A DNA stretch of 64,000 bases from Salinirubellus litoreus (GTDB lineage: Archaea; Halobacteriota; Halobacteria; Halobacteriales; Haloarculaceae): NCBI RefSeq assembly GCF_037335815.1, contig NZ_CP147841.1, forward strand, positions 1,426,001 through 1,490,000, given 5' to 3'. Made by a program: the position numbers and the translations under genes. Numbering within the stretch: the first letter of the stretch is position 1; the number at the start of each line of letters is the position of its first letter. Below the pieces are notes generated by a model that was not told the origin of the DNA, did not search any database, and saw only the letters and a list, made by a program, of their open reading frames with translations. Below are positions 15,843 to 23,735 of this stretch, piece by piece.

Positions 15843-17059
15843 CATTCAGCATGGACTCCCACTCTAACCGAATCCGGTACGGGAACAACCCCGTTCGTGT
15901 TCAGCACCCCGCTGTTCAAGCGCACGCCTACGGGTGCGCCTCCCTCGGCCCCAGTTTGGTTCCGAAGGAGTTTCAGTCCGATGTTCTTGGACGCGTTGTA
16001 GTCCGCGTGGTTCTCGTAGCCACAGTCCACGCAACAGAACGACTCCTGCGTCTTCCGGTTGCTCTCGTGGGTGAATCCGCACGTCGAACACCGCTGACTC
16101 GTGTACTGTGGATTCACAAACCGGACGGTGAGGCCACGAGCTTCAGCCTTGTACTCGACGTAGCTGGTCAGTCTGCGGAACGCCCAGATGTGGTGCCACT
16201 TCGCGTGTGGCAGTCGCTTCCGGATGTTCGCCAGTCGCTCGAAGGCGATGTACGAACACCCCGTCTCGACGGCTTCAGCGACGATCTCGTTGGCGACACG
16301 GTGGAGCATCTGCTCGAACCGACCAGTCTCCGTCCGACCGACGGACTGGATGTTCTCGTGTGCCCACCGAGTCCCGCACTGGCCGAGCGACCCCCGACGC
16401 TTCTCGTACTCGCGGTGCCAGTGGTTGAGTTCATCAGCGGTCCAGAACACGCCAGTCGACGCGACGGCAATGTTCTCGACCCCGAGGTCGACACCGAGAA
16501 CCGTTCCGTTCTCGGGGCGGTCGGGGGCGTCCACATCCGCCGTTGTTCGGATGTGGAGGTAGAACTCACCCTCGCGCTCGTGGAGGGTAGCACCGGTCGT
16601 TTCGTAGTCGTCGTTCAGGAAATACTGCGAGTGGGGCGTGTCGCGGGTCTCGTCGGGAAAGACGTACTCGACGGTGACGCGCCCATCGACGGTCGACAGC
16701 GTGGCGTGGTCGTCGTAGAACGTCGCGTTGCGCTTGTTGTACTCGCAGAACCGAGACGTGAACGTCGGGAGCGAGGCGTACTCGCCCTGCTTCCACCTGG
16801 CGACGACGCTCTTGAGTGCGTCCACAGCGTGGTCCCGAGCCGACTGGACGTGGTTGCTGTGGAGGTCGGTTCGGTCGCGGACGGCAGTGTACGTCTCCTC
16901 GTGGAGCGTGGACTTGCGCGTCTCGACCCACTCACCGTCTTGGGCTACGTCTACGACGTAGTTCGCGGCATCGAGGAACTGCTGTATCGTATCGCGGAGG
17001 AGGTCTGCGTCGGCCCTCTCCACGTCGAGCTTGACGGGGACGGTCCGGCGGACCTCCAT
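15830..17059 (-). CDS. tnpB: TnpB RNA-guided endonuclease of an IS1341-type element
   Basis: This is a 409-residue full-length TnpB. All three RuvC carboxylates are present: GVDLG with Asp191, IAFERLANIRKR with Glu274, and HADYNASKNI with Asp353. The zinc finger has Cys324/Cys327 and Cys343/Cys346. The N-terminal 180 residues are the RNA/DNA-recognition part. TnpB proteins cut DNA next to a target-adjacent motif under control of a guide RNA derived from the element's end, which helps the element persist. Unlike the protein at 12185 it looks catalytically complete. The C-terminal 40 residues (PVGVRLNSGVLNTNG...) form the usual disordered tail. Confidence 0.93.
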   Translation of the reverse strand: MEVRRTVPVKLDVERADADLLRDTIQQFLDAANYVVDVAQDGEWVETRKSTLHEETYTAVRDRTDLHSNHVQSARDHAVDALKSVVARWKQGEYASLPTFTSRFCEYNKRNATFYDDHATLSTVDGRVTVEYVFPDETRDTPHSQYFLNDDYETTGATLHEREGEFYLHIRTTADVDAPDRPENGTVLGVDLGVENIAVASTGVFWTADELNHWHREYEKRRGSLGQCGTRWAHENIQSVGRTETGRFEQMLHRVANEIVAEAVETGCSYIAFERLANIRKRLPHAKWHHIWAFRRLTSYVEYKAEARGLTVRFVNPQYTSQRCSTCGFTHESNRKTQESFCCVDCGYENHADYNASKNIGLKLLRNQTGAEGGAPVGVRLNSGVLNTNGVVPVPDSVRVGVHAECHGR

Positions 17060-17165
17060 ACTATCACAACATGGGTAATGTACTTGAAGATTAATACGTG
17101 GCTGGGGAGTCAGCCAGCTATCGACGGAGAACAGTCACAGTACCATGTCGGTTTCCTCCTGCGTT

Positions 17166-17218
17166 CACGAGACGCACCGCGTCTCGTGCAGCCCACGAGA
17201 ACGCCTCTGGCGTTCTCG
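17166..17218. repeat. Two tandem hairpins between tnpB and the YeiH-like gene
   Basis: CACGAGACGC/GCGTCTCGTG (17166-17188) and CGAGAACGCC/GGCGTTCTCG (17196-17218) are perfect 10-base arms with 3-base loops, 7 bases apart. They likely form the left end of the tnpB insertion. They end 38 bases before ATG 17257, so they lie in the promoter or leader region of the transporter gene. Confidence 0.6.
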
Positions 17219-17256
17219 GGACGCCTAAACACGCAGGTATCCACCTTGAAGTCTCT

Positions 17257-18249
17257 ATGAGCGGTGCCGCGAGGAGGCTCATCCCGGGTCTGGCTCTCCT
17301 GGCGCTCGTCGCGCTCCTCGCCCGGTTCCTCGGGTCGTCGATCCCGTTCCTGACGCCGCTCGTGGTCGCCGTGGCGATCGGGGCGGTCGCCGTCAATCTC
17401 GTCGACCTGCCGGGCGTCGTCGAACCCGGCCTGGAGAAACACTCGCTCCTCCTGGAGACGGCGATCGTCCTGCTGGGCGCCAGCCTCTCGCTGGACGCCA
17501 TCCTCACGGCGGGTCCCCTGATCGTCGCCCTGGTGCTGTTCGTGGTGGGGTTTGGCGTCCTCCTGGTGACCGGCCTCGCCCGGGTCGGGAACCTCGACAG
17601 GCGGATGGGGTCGCTGCTGGCCGCCGGGTCGAGCATCTGTGGCGTCTCGGCCATCGCCGCCGTCGCGCCGGCCTGCGAGGCCCGCAAGACCCAGATCGCC
17701 CACGCGGCCGCGACGATCCTCCTCTTCGACGCGGTCACGCTCGTGGCCTTCCCGGCCGTCGGGAGCGTGCTCGAACTGGACCCCCGGTTCTACGGCGTCT
17801 GGATCGGGCTCTCGATGTTCTCGACCGGCCCGGTCGCCGCGGCGGGGTTCGCCCACTCGGCCACGGCCGGCGAGTGGGCGACGATGACGAAACTCGCGCG
17901 GAACGCGCTCATCGGCGTGGTGGTCCTCGGGTACTCCCTCTCCTACACGGGCCGCAGCGCCGCCGCGACGGAGCAGCCGGTCCGACGGATCTGGGCCGAC
18001 TTCCCGAAGTTCCTCTTCGGGTTCGTCTCCCTCGCGGTGATCGTGAACGCCGGACTGCTCTCCGACGCCGTCGTCTCGACGCTGACGTCGGCGTCCGGTG
18101 CCCTCTTCCTCCTCGCGTTCGCCGGCCTCGGGTTCGAGATCAGGCTGGCGGAGATGCGCGAGACGGGGCTGGTCCCCGTCGGGATCGTGGGCGTCTACCT
18201 GCTCGTGGTGAGCGGAGTGACGTACGGTATCGTGACGCTGTTGCTGTAG
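17257..18249 (+). CDS. YeiH-family putative sulfate-exporter-type transporter
   Basis: This is a 330-residue membrane protein with about ten hydrophobic helices. The family segments GSSICGVSAIAAVAPA, FPAVG and the C-terminal GFEIRLAEMRETGL are visible. It belongs to the conserved YeiH/UPF0324 family, annotated as putative sulfate exporters though the substrate is rarely proven. The start at 17257 was chosen because the upstream in-frame codons translate hairpin DNA. The insertion next door may have replaced its native promoter. Confidence 0.85.
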   Translation: MSGAARRLIPGLALLALVALLARFLGSSIPFLTPLVVAVAIGAVAVNLVDLPGVVEPGLEKHSLLLETAIVLLGASLSLDAILTAGPLIVALVLFVVGFGVLLVTGLARVGNLDRRMGSLLAAGSSICGVSAIAAVAPACEARKTQIAHAAATILLFDAVTLVAFPAVGSVLELDPRFYGVWIGLSMFSTGPVAAAGFAHSATAGEWATMTKLARNALIGVVVLGYSLSYTGRSAAATEQPVRRIWADFPKFLFGFVSLAVIVNAGLLSDAVVSTLTSASGALFLLAFAGLGFEIRLAEMRETGLVPVGIVGVYLLVVSGVTYGIVTLLL

Positions 18250-18338
18250 ACCGTCGGTTCCCCATCACGTAGTTCGTCTCTCAGGGGCGTCTCTTGGGGT
18301 GAGCGGTTCGTAGCCGGAGAACCGCTGTGGCGACCGTG

Positions 18339-19109
18339 CTACCGTGTCCCGTCCCGACCGAGCAGTACCGCCTCGGCCTTGTGGAGGTGTTCGTGGAGCG
18401 TGGACGTCGAGATACCGATCTCTGCCGCCAGGTCGCCCGCGGAGGTCTCCTTCGGCCACTCGTAGTACCCCCGCTCGCGGGCGAGCCGGAACACCTCCAG
18501 CTGTCGCTTCGTGAGCCGGTCGGTCGGCAGCCCGCTCGCGGTCGTCTGCCAGTTCGAGCACGTGATACCCCGCACGCGTATCTCGGCGTCCCACTCGGTC
18601 CCGACCGTCTCGAGCTTCGCCCGGACGGTCTCCCGGTCGTGGCTCGTCACGAGCGTCCAGTGTTCGCGGCCCGCCCGGATGTCGATCGGCTCGGCGGGGA
18701 CGAACCCCCGGGACATCAGCGCGCCGCTGATCTGCATCCGGCCGTCGTGGTCGACCAGGAGGTCCCGCATCGCGTTCCCCGGCGTCGGGACGGTCGCGTA
18801 CCGGTACGTCGAGTCGACCTCGGAGACGGCGTGGACCTGTGCGAACCCCGCGATGGTCTCGATGGTCTCGTCGATCGCCGCCCGATCGTCCGCGTACGCG
18901 GTGAACAGCGTCGTGACCCACTCCCCCGTCGTGTAGATCCCGTAGCCGAGGAGCCCGACGTCCAGCCGTTCGGTCGTCTCGATCTCCCAGCAGTCGGGGT
19001 ACCACAGATCCAGGGTCACCTGGAGTGCCCCGCCGGTTCCGTCCGTGCCCCTCGTCTCGCCCGTCACGTCCGTTTCGTCCGTCTCGTCTGCGTGGGTCGG
19101 CCCGTCCAT
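18339..19109 (-). CDS. Bacterio-opsin-activator-type HTH regulator (HTH_10)
   Basis: This is a 256-residue regulator. An N-terminal Asp/Thr/Gly-rich tail (about 1-28) leads into a sensor-like half (about 30-185), and the C-terminal HTH_10 domain (about 196-250) carries LTKRQLEVFRLARERGYYEWP and AAEIGISTSTLHEHLHKAE. Such proteins activate or repress metabolic genes in haloarchaea. It converges with the YeiH-like gene and lies 73 bases downstream of the acyl-CoA dehydrogenase gene on the same strand, so it may regulate or be co-transcribed with it. Confidence 0.88.
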   Translation of the reverse strand: MDGPTHADETDETDVTGETRGTDGTGGALQVTLDLWYPDCWEIETTERLDVGLLGYGIYTTGEWVTTLFTAYADDRAAIDETIETIAGFAQVHAVSEVDSTYRYATVPTPGNAMRDLLVDHDGRMQISGALMSRGFVPAEPIDIRAGREHWTLVTSHDRETVRAKLETVGTEWDAEIRVRGITCSNWQTTASGLPTDRLTKRQLEVFRLARERGYYEWPKETSAGDLAAEIGISTSTLHEHLHKAEAVLLGRDGTR

Positions 19110-19182
19110 GGGTGCGTCCCTCGTTGCCCGTGATCGATTACCGCGGCCGGGTGAAGAGTGTAGGGGGCGAAGGGGCGGCCGG

Positions 19183-20334
19183 TCACTCGTCCGTCGCCGA
19201 TCGCCGCCGCTCGATCACGGCCTCCGCGAGGGTGTCTTTGTGGCCCTCGTTCGGCCCTCCGGCGAGCGTGAGGAGCTTGGCGTCCCGGAGGTAGCGCTCG
19301 ACGTGGTGCTCGGTCGTGTAGCCGACGCCGCCGTGGAGCTGGACCGCCTCGTTCGCGTTGTCGACGGCGGCCTGCGTGGCGTTGACCTTCGCCATGGCGA
19401 ACTCGCGGGTGACGTCGCGCCCGCGGTCGGCCCGGTCGGCCGCGCGGAGCGTGAGCAGCCGCGCGGCGTCGACGCGCTCGGCCATCTCCGCGAGCCGCCA
19501 CTCGACGCCCTGGAACTCGCTGATGCGCTGTCCGTACTGCTCGCGCGAGCCCGTGTACTCGACGGTGTCCTCGAGGGCCGCCCGGGCGATACCGACGCCC
19601 CGCGCCGGGACGTTCACTCCCGTGTGGACCTCCCCCCGCTGGACGTAGGCCTCCCCCTCCTCCCCGACCATCCGGTCCTCGGGGACGCGGACGCCGGAGA
19701 GTGAGACCCGCGGCGACTTGACGCCCTTCGCGCCGAGCGTCTCCCACAGCCGCTCGACCTCGAACGCCTCGACGGGGACGAGGAAGGCGCTGATGTTGTG
19801 CGGGGCTTCGGCGTCGGGGCCCGTCTTCGCGTACGTGAGGACGAGGTCGGCGTCGAGGAAGTTCGTCACCCACTGCTTGTGCCCGTCGAGAACCCACTCG
19901 TCGCCGTCGCACTCGGCGGTCGTTTCCATCTCCAGCTTGTTGCTCCCCGCGTTCGCCTCGCTCAGCCCGAGCGCGCCGACCGTGTCGTACGACGCCATCT
20001 CCGGGAGGAGCTCCTCGTACTGGCGGTCGGTCCCGAACCGCTCGACGACGGTGGCGACCCCGAGGTGTAGCGCCAGCGCGCTCGCGACCGGCATGAGCGC
20101 GGCCGACAGCTCCTCGGTCACCAGCGCCAGCTCGACGAGCCCCTCGCCGCGTCCGCCGACCTCCGCGGGGAGCGTCAGCCCGGTCAGGCCGCGGTCCCCG
20201 AGTTCGTCGAGTATCTCCGCGGGGTACTCCTCGTTCCGGTCGAGTTCGATCGCCCGGGGTCTGATCTCCTCCCGGGCGAACGTGCGGACGTCGTCCCTGA
20301 GTTCGCGCTGGTCCGGCGTGAGTTCAGTTCGCAT
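19183..20334 (-). CDS. Acyl-CoA dehydrogenase-family flavoprotein lacking the usual catalytic Glu
   Basis: This 383-residue protein has the three acyl-CoA dehydrogenase domains: helical N-terminus (TPDQRELRDDVRTFAREEI), FAD/substrate middle (ALGLSEANAGSN, DGHKQWVTN) and helical C-terminus (LHGGVGYTTEHHVERYLRDAK). Where the family usually has YEG(T/P) with the catalytic base, this protein has LAGGPNEGHK, so the Glu is Gly. The base may be elsewhere (as in isovaleryl- or long-chain-type enzymes) or the reaction may differ. Start ATG 20334 was chosen for homology; the upstream extension enters the 267-bp repeat. Probable role: fatty-acid or branched-chain acyl-CoA oxidation. Confidence 0.87.
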   Translation of the reverse strand: MRTELTPDQRELRDDVRTFAREEIRPRAIELDRNEEYPAEILDELGDRGLTGLTLPAEVGGRGEGLVELALVTEELSAALMPVASALALHLGVATVVERFGTDRQYEELLPEMASYDTVGALGLSEANAGSNKLEMETTAECDGDEWVLDGHKQWVTNFLDADLVLTYAKTGPDAEAPHNISAFLVPVEAFEVERLWETLGAKGVKSPRVSLSGVRVPEDRMVGEEGEAYVQRGEVHTGVNVPARGVGIARAALEDTVEYTGSREQYGQRISEFQGVEWRLAEMAERVDAARLLTLRAADRADRGRDVTREFAMAKVNATQAAVDNANEAVQLHGGVGYTTEHHVERYLRDAKLLTLAGGPNEGHKDTLAEAVIERRRSATDE

Positions 20335-20376
20335 GGGTCGATCGAATGGCGAGTTCGGGGTAAAACCGGACCCGGA

Positions 20377-20643
20377 TGTGACATCCTCCTCGCCGTAAAC
20401 GACGAGGCTTCCCACGGCCCCGCACCGCTGGGTTGGGAACGTACGTTTCCGACCCGACGTGTCGATGGGAGTGCCACGCCCCCGTTACTCCTATCCGCCG
20501 GTGGGTTCGGGTGGTTCTGCCCCGGTGACTCGGAGGTATCTCAGTTCTTTTGTGTCGGTGATACTTACTCACTCCCCAGACAACATACGTGTACGTGTCG
20601 GATTCACGCCCGCCGTACACGGCGGGATTCTCTCCTTGGTGAA
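20377..20643 (+). mobile_element. 267-bp non-coding mobile repeat, copy 1
   Basis: This matches 58887-59153 over the whole length with no gaps and about 14 mismatches by hand alignment. Both ends carry hairpins: CTCGCCG/CGACGAG near the left (one mismatch) and CCCGCCG/CGGCGGG with a TACA loop near the right, the layout of IS200/IS605 ends. It encodes no protein. It is best read as a non-autonomous derivative of a tnpB-type element, possibly retaining its guide-RNA scaffold. Confidence 0.75.
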
Positions 20644-20896
20644 AGATAGCGAACAGGCGGACCTCGCTACCGGCACGGGGACGGCCCGCACGACCGCGTC
20701 CCCCCGCGCCGCGACGGTCAGGTCACGGGCGGTCTGGTTCCGGCATCGCACTTGAATCTGCGGACGGTGGACCGGGCGCTCGGAGAACGATCGACAGGGT
20801 GGGACCGACGCTCACACGCTCTGGGGAGTCGCGCGTACACGCCCGCGAGACGCGCACGCCCGCGCTGTACGGCGGTTTTACCGTAGTCTCGCCCGA

Positions 20897-20904
20897 AAAG
20901 CTTA
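20897..20904 (+). promoter_or_regulatory. TATA-like element of topA
   Basis: The AT-rich patch AAAGCTTA lies about 30 bases before ATG 20932, so transcripts may begin at or near that ATG rather than far upstream of the topA start codon. Confidence 0.4.
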
Positions 20905-20931
20905 GCAACGGGAGTGGCGTAGCCGAGGATA

Positions 20932-20973
20932 ATGACCGACAACGGAGGTGAGTTCGCGTGGAACTCGTCGTAA
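20932..20973 (+). CDS. Possible 13-codon upstream ORF overlapping the topA start
   Basis: ATG 20932 begins a short frame (MTDNGGEFAWNSS, stop 20971-20973) that overlaps the topA GTG start in another frame. It contains the GGAGGTGA ribosome site of topA. With the TATA-like element about 30 bases upstream, it could be translated leaderlessly and tune topA translation. It could also be chance. Confidence 0.35.
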   Translation: MTDNGGEFAWNSS

Positions 20974-23588
20974 CCGAGAAGGACAACGCTGCACGGCGCA
21001 TCTCGGAGATACTGAGCGACGGGAGCTACGGGACCGACCGGCGGAACGGCGTCAACGTCTACCGCTGGGGTGACAGGCGCTGTGTCGGGCTCTCGGGCCA
21101 CGTCGTCGGCGTCGACTTCCCGCCGGAGTACGACGACTGGCGCGACGTCGAGCCCGTCGAACTCGTCTCGGCGGACGTGACCAAGCGCCCGACGAAGGAG
21201 AACATCGTCCGTACCCTCCAGGACCTCGCGCGCGAGGCCGACTCGGCCGTCATCGCCACCGACTACGACCGCGAGGGCGAACTCATCGGCAAGGAGGCCT
21301 ACGAACTCATCACGGAGGTCGCGGACCTGCCGATCGAGCGGGTCCGGTTCTCCTCGATCACCGATCGCGAGGTGACCGAGGCGTTTGCCAACCCCGACGA
21401 CCTGGACTTCGACCTCGCCGCCGCCGGCGAGGCCCGCCAGGTGATCGACCTGCTCTGGGGTGCGGCGCTCACGCGGTTCCTCTCGCTCTCCGCGAAGCAG
21501 TTAGGAAACGACTTCATCTCCGTGGGGCGGGTCCAGTCCCCGACCCTCAAGCTGATCGTCGACCGCGAGCGCGAGATCGAGGCGTTCGACCCCGAGGACT
21601 ACTGGGAGCTGTTCGCCGACCTGGAGAAAAGAGGTGAGGAGTTCGAGGCGCAGTACTTCTACCGCGAGGACGGCACCGAGAACGAGCGGGTCTGGGACGA
21701 GGACGCCGCCGATGAGGCCCACGAGCGGCTCGCGGGAGCCGAGAGCGCGACGGTCACCTCGGTGAGCCGCCGCCAGCGGACCGACGACCCGCCCGCGCCG
21801 TTCAACACGACGCAGTTCATCCGCGCGGCCGGCAGGATCGGGCTCTCGGCACAGAAGGCGATGAGCATCGCCGAGGACCTCTACACCGCGGGGTACATCA
21901 CCTACCCCCGGACCGACAACACCGTCTACCCGGAGGACACCGACCCCCGGGAGTTACTGGAGACGTTCGCGGACACGGGGGCGTTCGGCGAGGACGCCGC
22001 CTCGCTGCTCGACCGCGAGGAGATCGAGCCGACCCGGGGCGAGACGGAGACGACCGACCACCCGCCCATCCACCCGACCGGGGAGATCCCCGGACGACAG
22101 GAGCTCTCCGAGGACGAGTGGAAGACGTTCGAGCTCGTGGTGCGGCGGTTCTTCGCGACCGTCGCCGAGCCGGCGACCTGGGAGCACCTCCGCGTCGTCG
22201 CCGAGGCGAACGGCTGTTCGCTGAAGGCCAACGGCAAGCGCCTGCTCGAACCGGGCTACCACGCCGTCTACCCGTACGGCTCGACCAGCGAGAGCCACGT
22301 CCCCGACGTCGAGGAGGGCGAGGAACTCGCGATCCCGGAGGTCAGACTGGAGGCCAAACAGACCCAGCCGCCGCGCCGCCGGGGCCAGTCACGGCTCATC
22401 GAGGAGATGGAACGCCTGGGGATCGGAACGAAGGCCACGCGACACGGCATCCTCCAGAAGCTCTACGACCGCAACTACATCGAGGACGACCCGCCGCGCC
22501 CGACGCGGCTGGCGATGGCCGTCGTCGAGGCGGCCGAGGCGTTCGCCGAGCACGTCGTCGACGAGGAGATGACCGCCCAGCTCGAACGGGACATGACCGC
22601 CATCGCCGAGGGCGAGAAGACCCTCGACGAGGTGACCGAGGAGTCCCGGGAGATGCTCGAGGAGATCTTCGAGGAACTCCACGACTCCCGCGAGGAGGTC
22701 GGCGACCACATCCGCAGGGCGCTGAAGGAGGACAGCGAACTCGGGCCGTGCCCGGAGTGCGGCGAGCAGCTGCTCGTCCGGCGGTCGCGCCGCGGGTCGT
22801 ACTTCGTCGGCTGTGACGGCTACCCCGACTGTGAGTTCACCCTCCCGCTCCCCTCGAACGGCGAACCGACCACGATAGACGAGGTGTGTGAGGAGCACGA
22901 CCTCAAGCACGTGAAGATGCTCGCCGGACGCTCGACGTTCGTCCACGGCTGTCCGATCTGCGAGGCCGAGCGGGCCGACGACGAGGAGGACGTCGTCATC
23001 GGGGAGTGTCCCGAGTGCGGTGAGGAAGAGGGCGGGGAGCTCGCGATCAAGCGGACCCGCGCGGGCGGTCGGCTGGTCGGCTGTACGCGCTACCCCGACT
23101 GCGACTACTCGCTGCCGCTTCCCCGACGCGGCGAGATCGAGGTCACCGACAACTACTGCGAGGAGCACGACCTCCCCGAACTCCTCGTCGACACGGGCGA
23201 CGACGACCCGTGGGAGCTCGGCTGTCCGATCTGCAACTACGCCGAGTACCGCGAGCGAAACCGCGTCACCGACCTCACCGATCTCGACGGTGTGGGGGCG
23301 AAGACCGCGGAGAAGCTCGCCGCTGCGGGCGTCCGGGGCCTCGCCGACCTCCGGGCGGCCGACCCCGAGACGCTGGCCGCCGAGGTCCAGGGCGTGAGCG
23401 CCGATCGGGTCCGCGGCTGGCAGGCCGAACTCCCGGAGGACACGGAGAAGGAGTCCGACGAGGCCGGTTCCGACGCGGGCGACGACCGGACGGACACCGC
23501 GGACGAGGACGGGCGGATCGACGCCGAGGCCGACGGGGGCTCGGAGCGACGGGAACCGGAGGCCCAAGGAGTCACGACCGAGGACTGA
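20958..23588 (+). CDS. topA: DNA topoisomerase I (type IA)
   Basis: This is an 876-residue enzyme that relaxes negative supercoils by single-strand passage. The N-terminal TOPRIM domain has TEKDNAARRI and TDYDREGE (Asp102, Asp104 and the DREGE loop). The active-site tyrosine is Tyr316 in GYITYPRTD, with Arg318. C-terminal four-cysteine zinc modules begin at about residue 595 (CPECGEQL, CPECGEEE, with paired GYPDC/RYPDC motifs). A helix-hairpin-helix-like end (DLDGVGAKTAEKLAAAG) is followed by an acidic tail. The GTG start at 20958 is preceded by a strong GGAGGTGA, unusual here because most genes in the window look leaderless or lack such a site. Confidence 0.96.
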   Translation: MELVVTEKDNAARRISEILSDGSYGTDRRNGVNVYRWGDRRCVGLSGHVVGVDFPPEYDDWRDVEPVELVSADVTKRPTKENIVRTLQDLAREADSAVIATDYDREGELIGKEAYELITEVADLPIERVRFSSITDREVTEAFANPDDLDFDLAAAGEARQVIDLLWGAALTRFLSLSAKQLGNDFISVGRVQSPTLKLIVDREREIEAFDPEDYWELFADLEKRGEEFEAQYFYREDGTENERVWDEDAADEAHERLAGAESATVTSVSRRQRTDDPPAPFNTTQFIRAAGRIGLSAQKAMSIAEDLYTAGYITYPRTDNTVYPEDTDPRELLETFADTGAFGEDAASLLDREEIEPTRGETETTDHPPIHPTGEIPGRQELSEDEWKTFELVVRRFFATVAEPATWEHLRVVAEANGCSLKANGKRLLEPGYHAVYPYGSTSESHVPDVEEGEELAIPEVRLEAKQTQPPRRRGQSRLIEEMERLGIGTKATRHGILQKLYDRNYIEDDPPRPTRLAMAVVEAAEAFAEHVVDEEMTAQLERDMTAIAEGEKTLDEVTEESREMLEEIFEELHDSREEVGDHIRRALKEDSELGPCPECGEQLLVRRSRRGSYFVGCDGYPDCEFTLPLPSNGEPTTIDEVCEEHDLKHVKMLAGRSTFVHGCPICEAERADDEEDVVIGECPECGEEEGGELAIKRTRAGGRLVGCTRYPDCDYSLPLPRRGEIEVTDNYCEEHDLPELLVDTGDDDPWELGCPICNYAEYRERNRVTDLTDLDGVGAKTAEKLAAAGVRGLADLRAADPETLAAEVQGVSADRVRGWQAELPEDTEKESDEAGSDAGDDRTDTADEDGRIDAEADGGSERREPEAQGVTTED

Positions 23589-23735
23589 GCCCGGGGCACG
23601 GCCACACCTTCGGGCCCACCCGTCCTCCCCCGCGTGCCGCGTTCTCCCCGGCGAGGAGTGGGATCGTCTTGCGTCCGTCAGACGTTCGCGTGACGCCCGG
23701 AGAGGCTTTAATAGCCGCCCCGTCGAGCCCCGGGT

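Larger units (their letters stand above)
15820..17220 (-). mobile_element. IS1341-type (tnpB-only IS200/IS605) insertion
   Basis: One intact tnpB gene lies on the minus strand, bounded by a perfect hairpin overlapping its stop codon (15823-15842) and by two adjacent hairpins (17166-17218) on the upstream side. No tnpA is present, so it would need a transposase in trans. Ends are approximate, because this family makes no terminal inverted repeats or target duplications. Confidence 0.6.
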
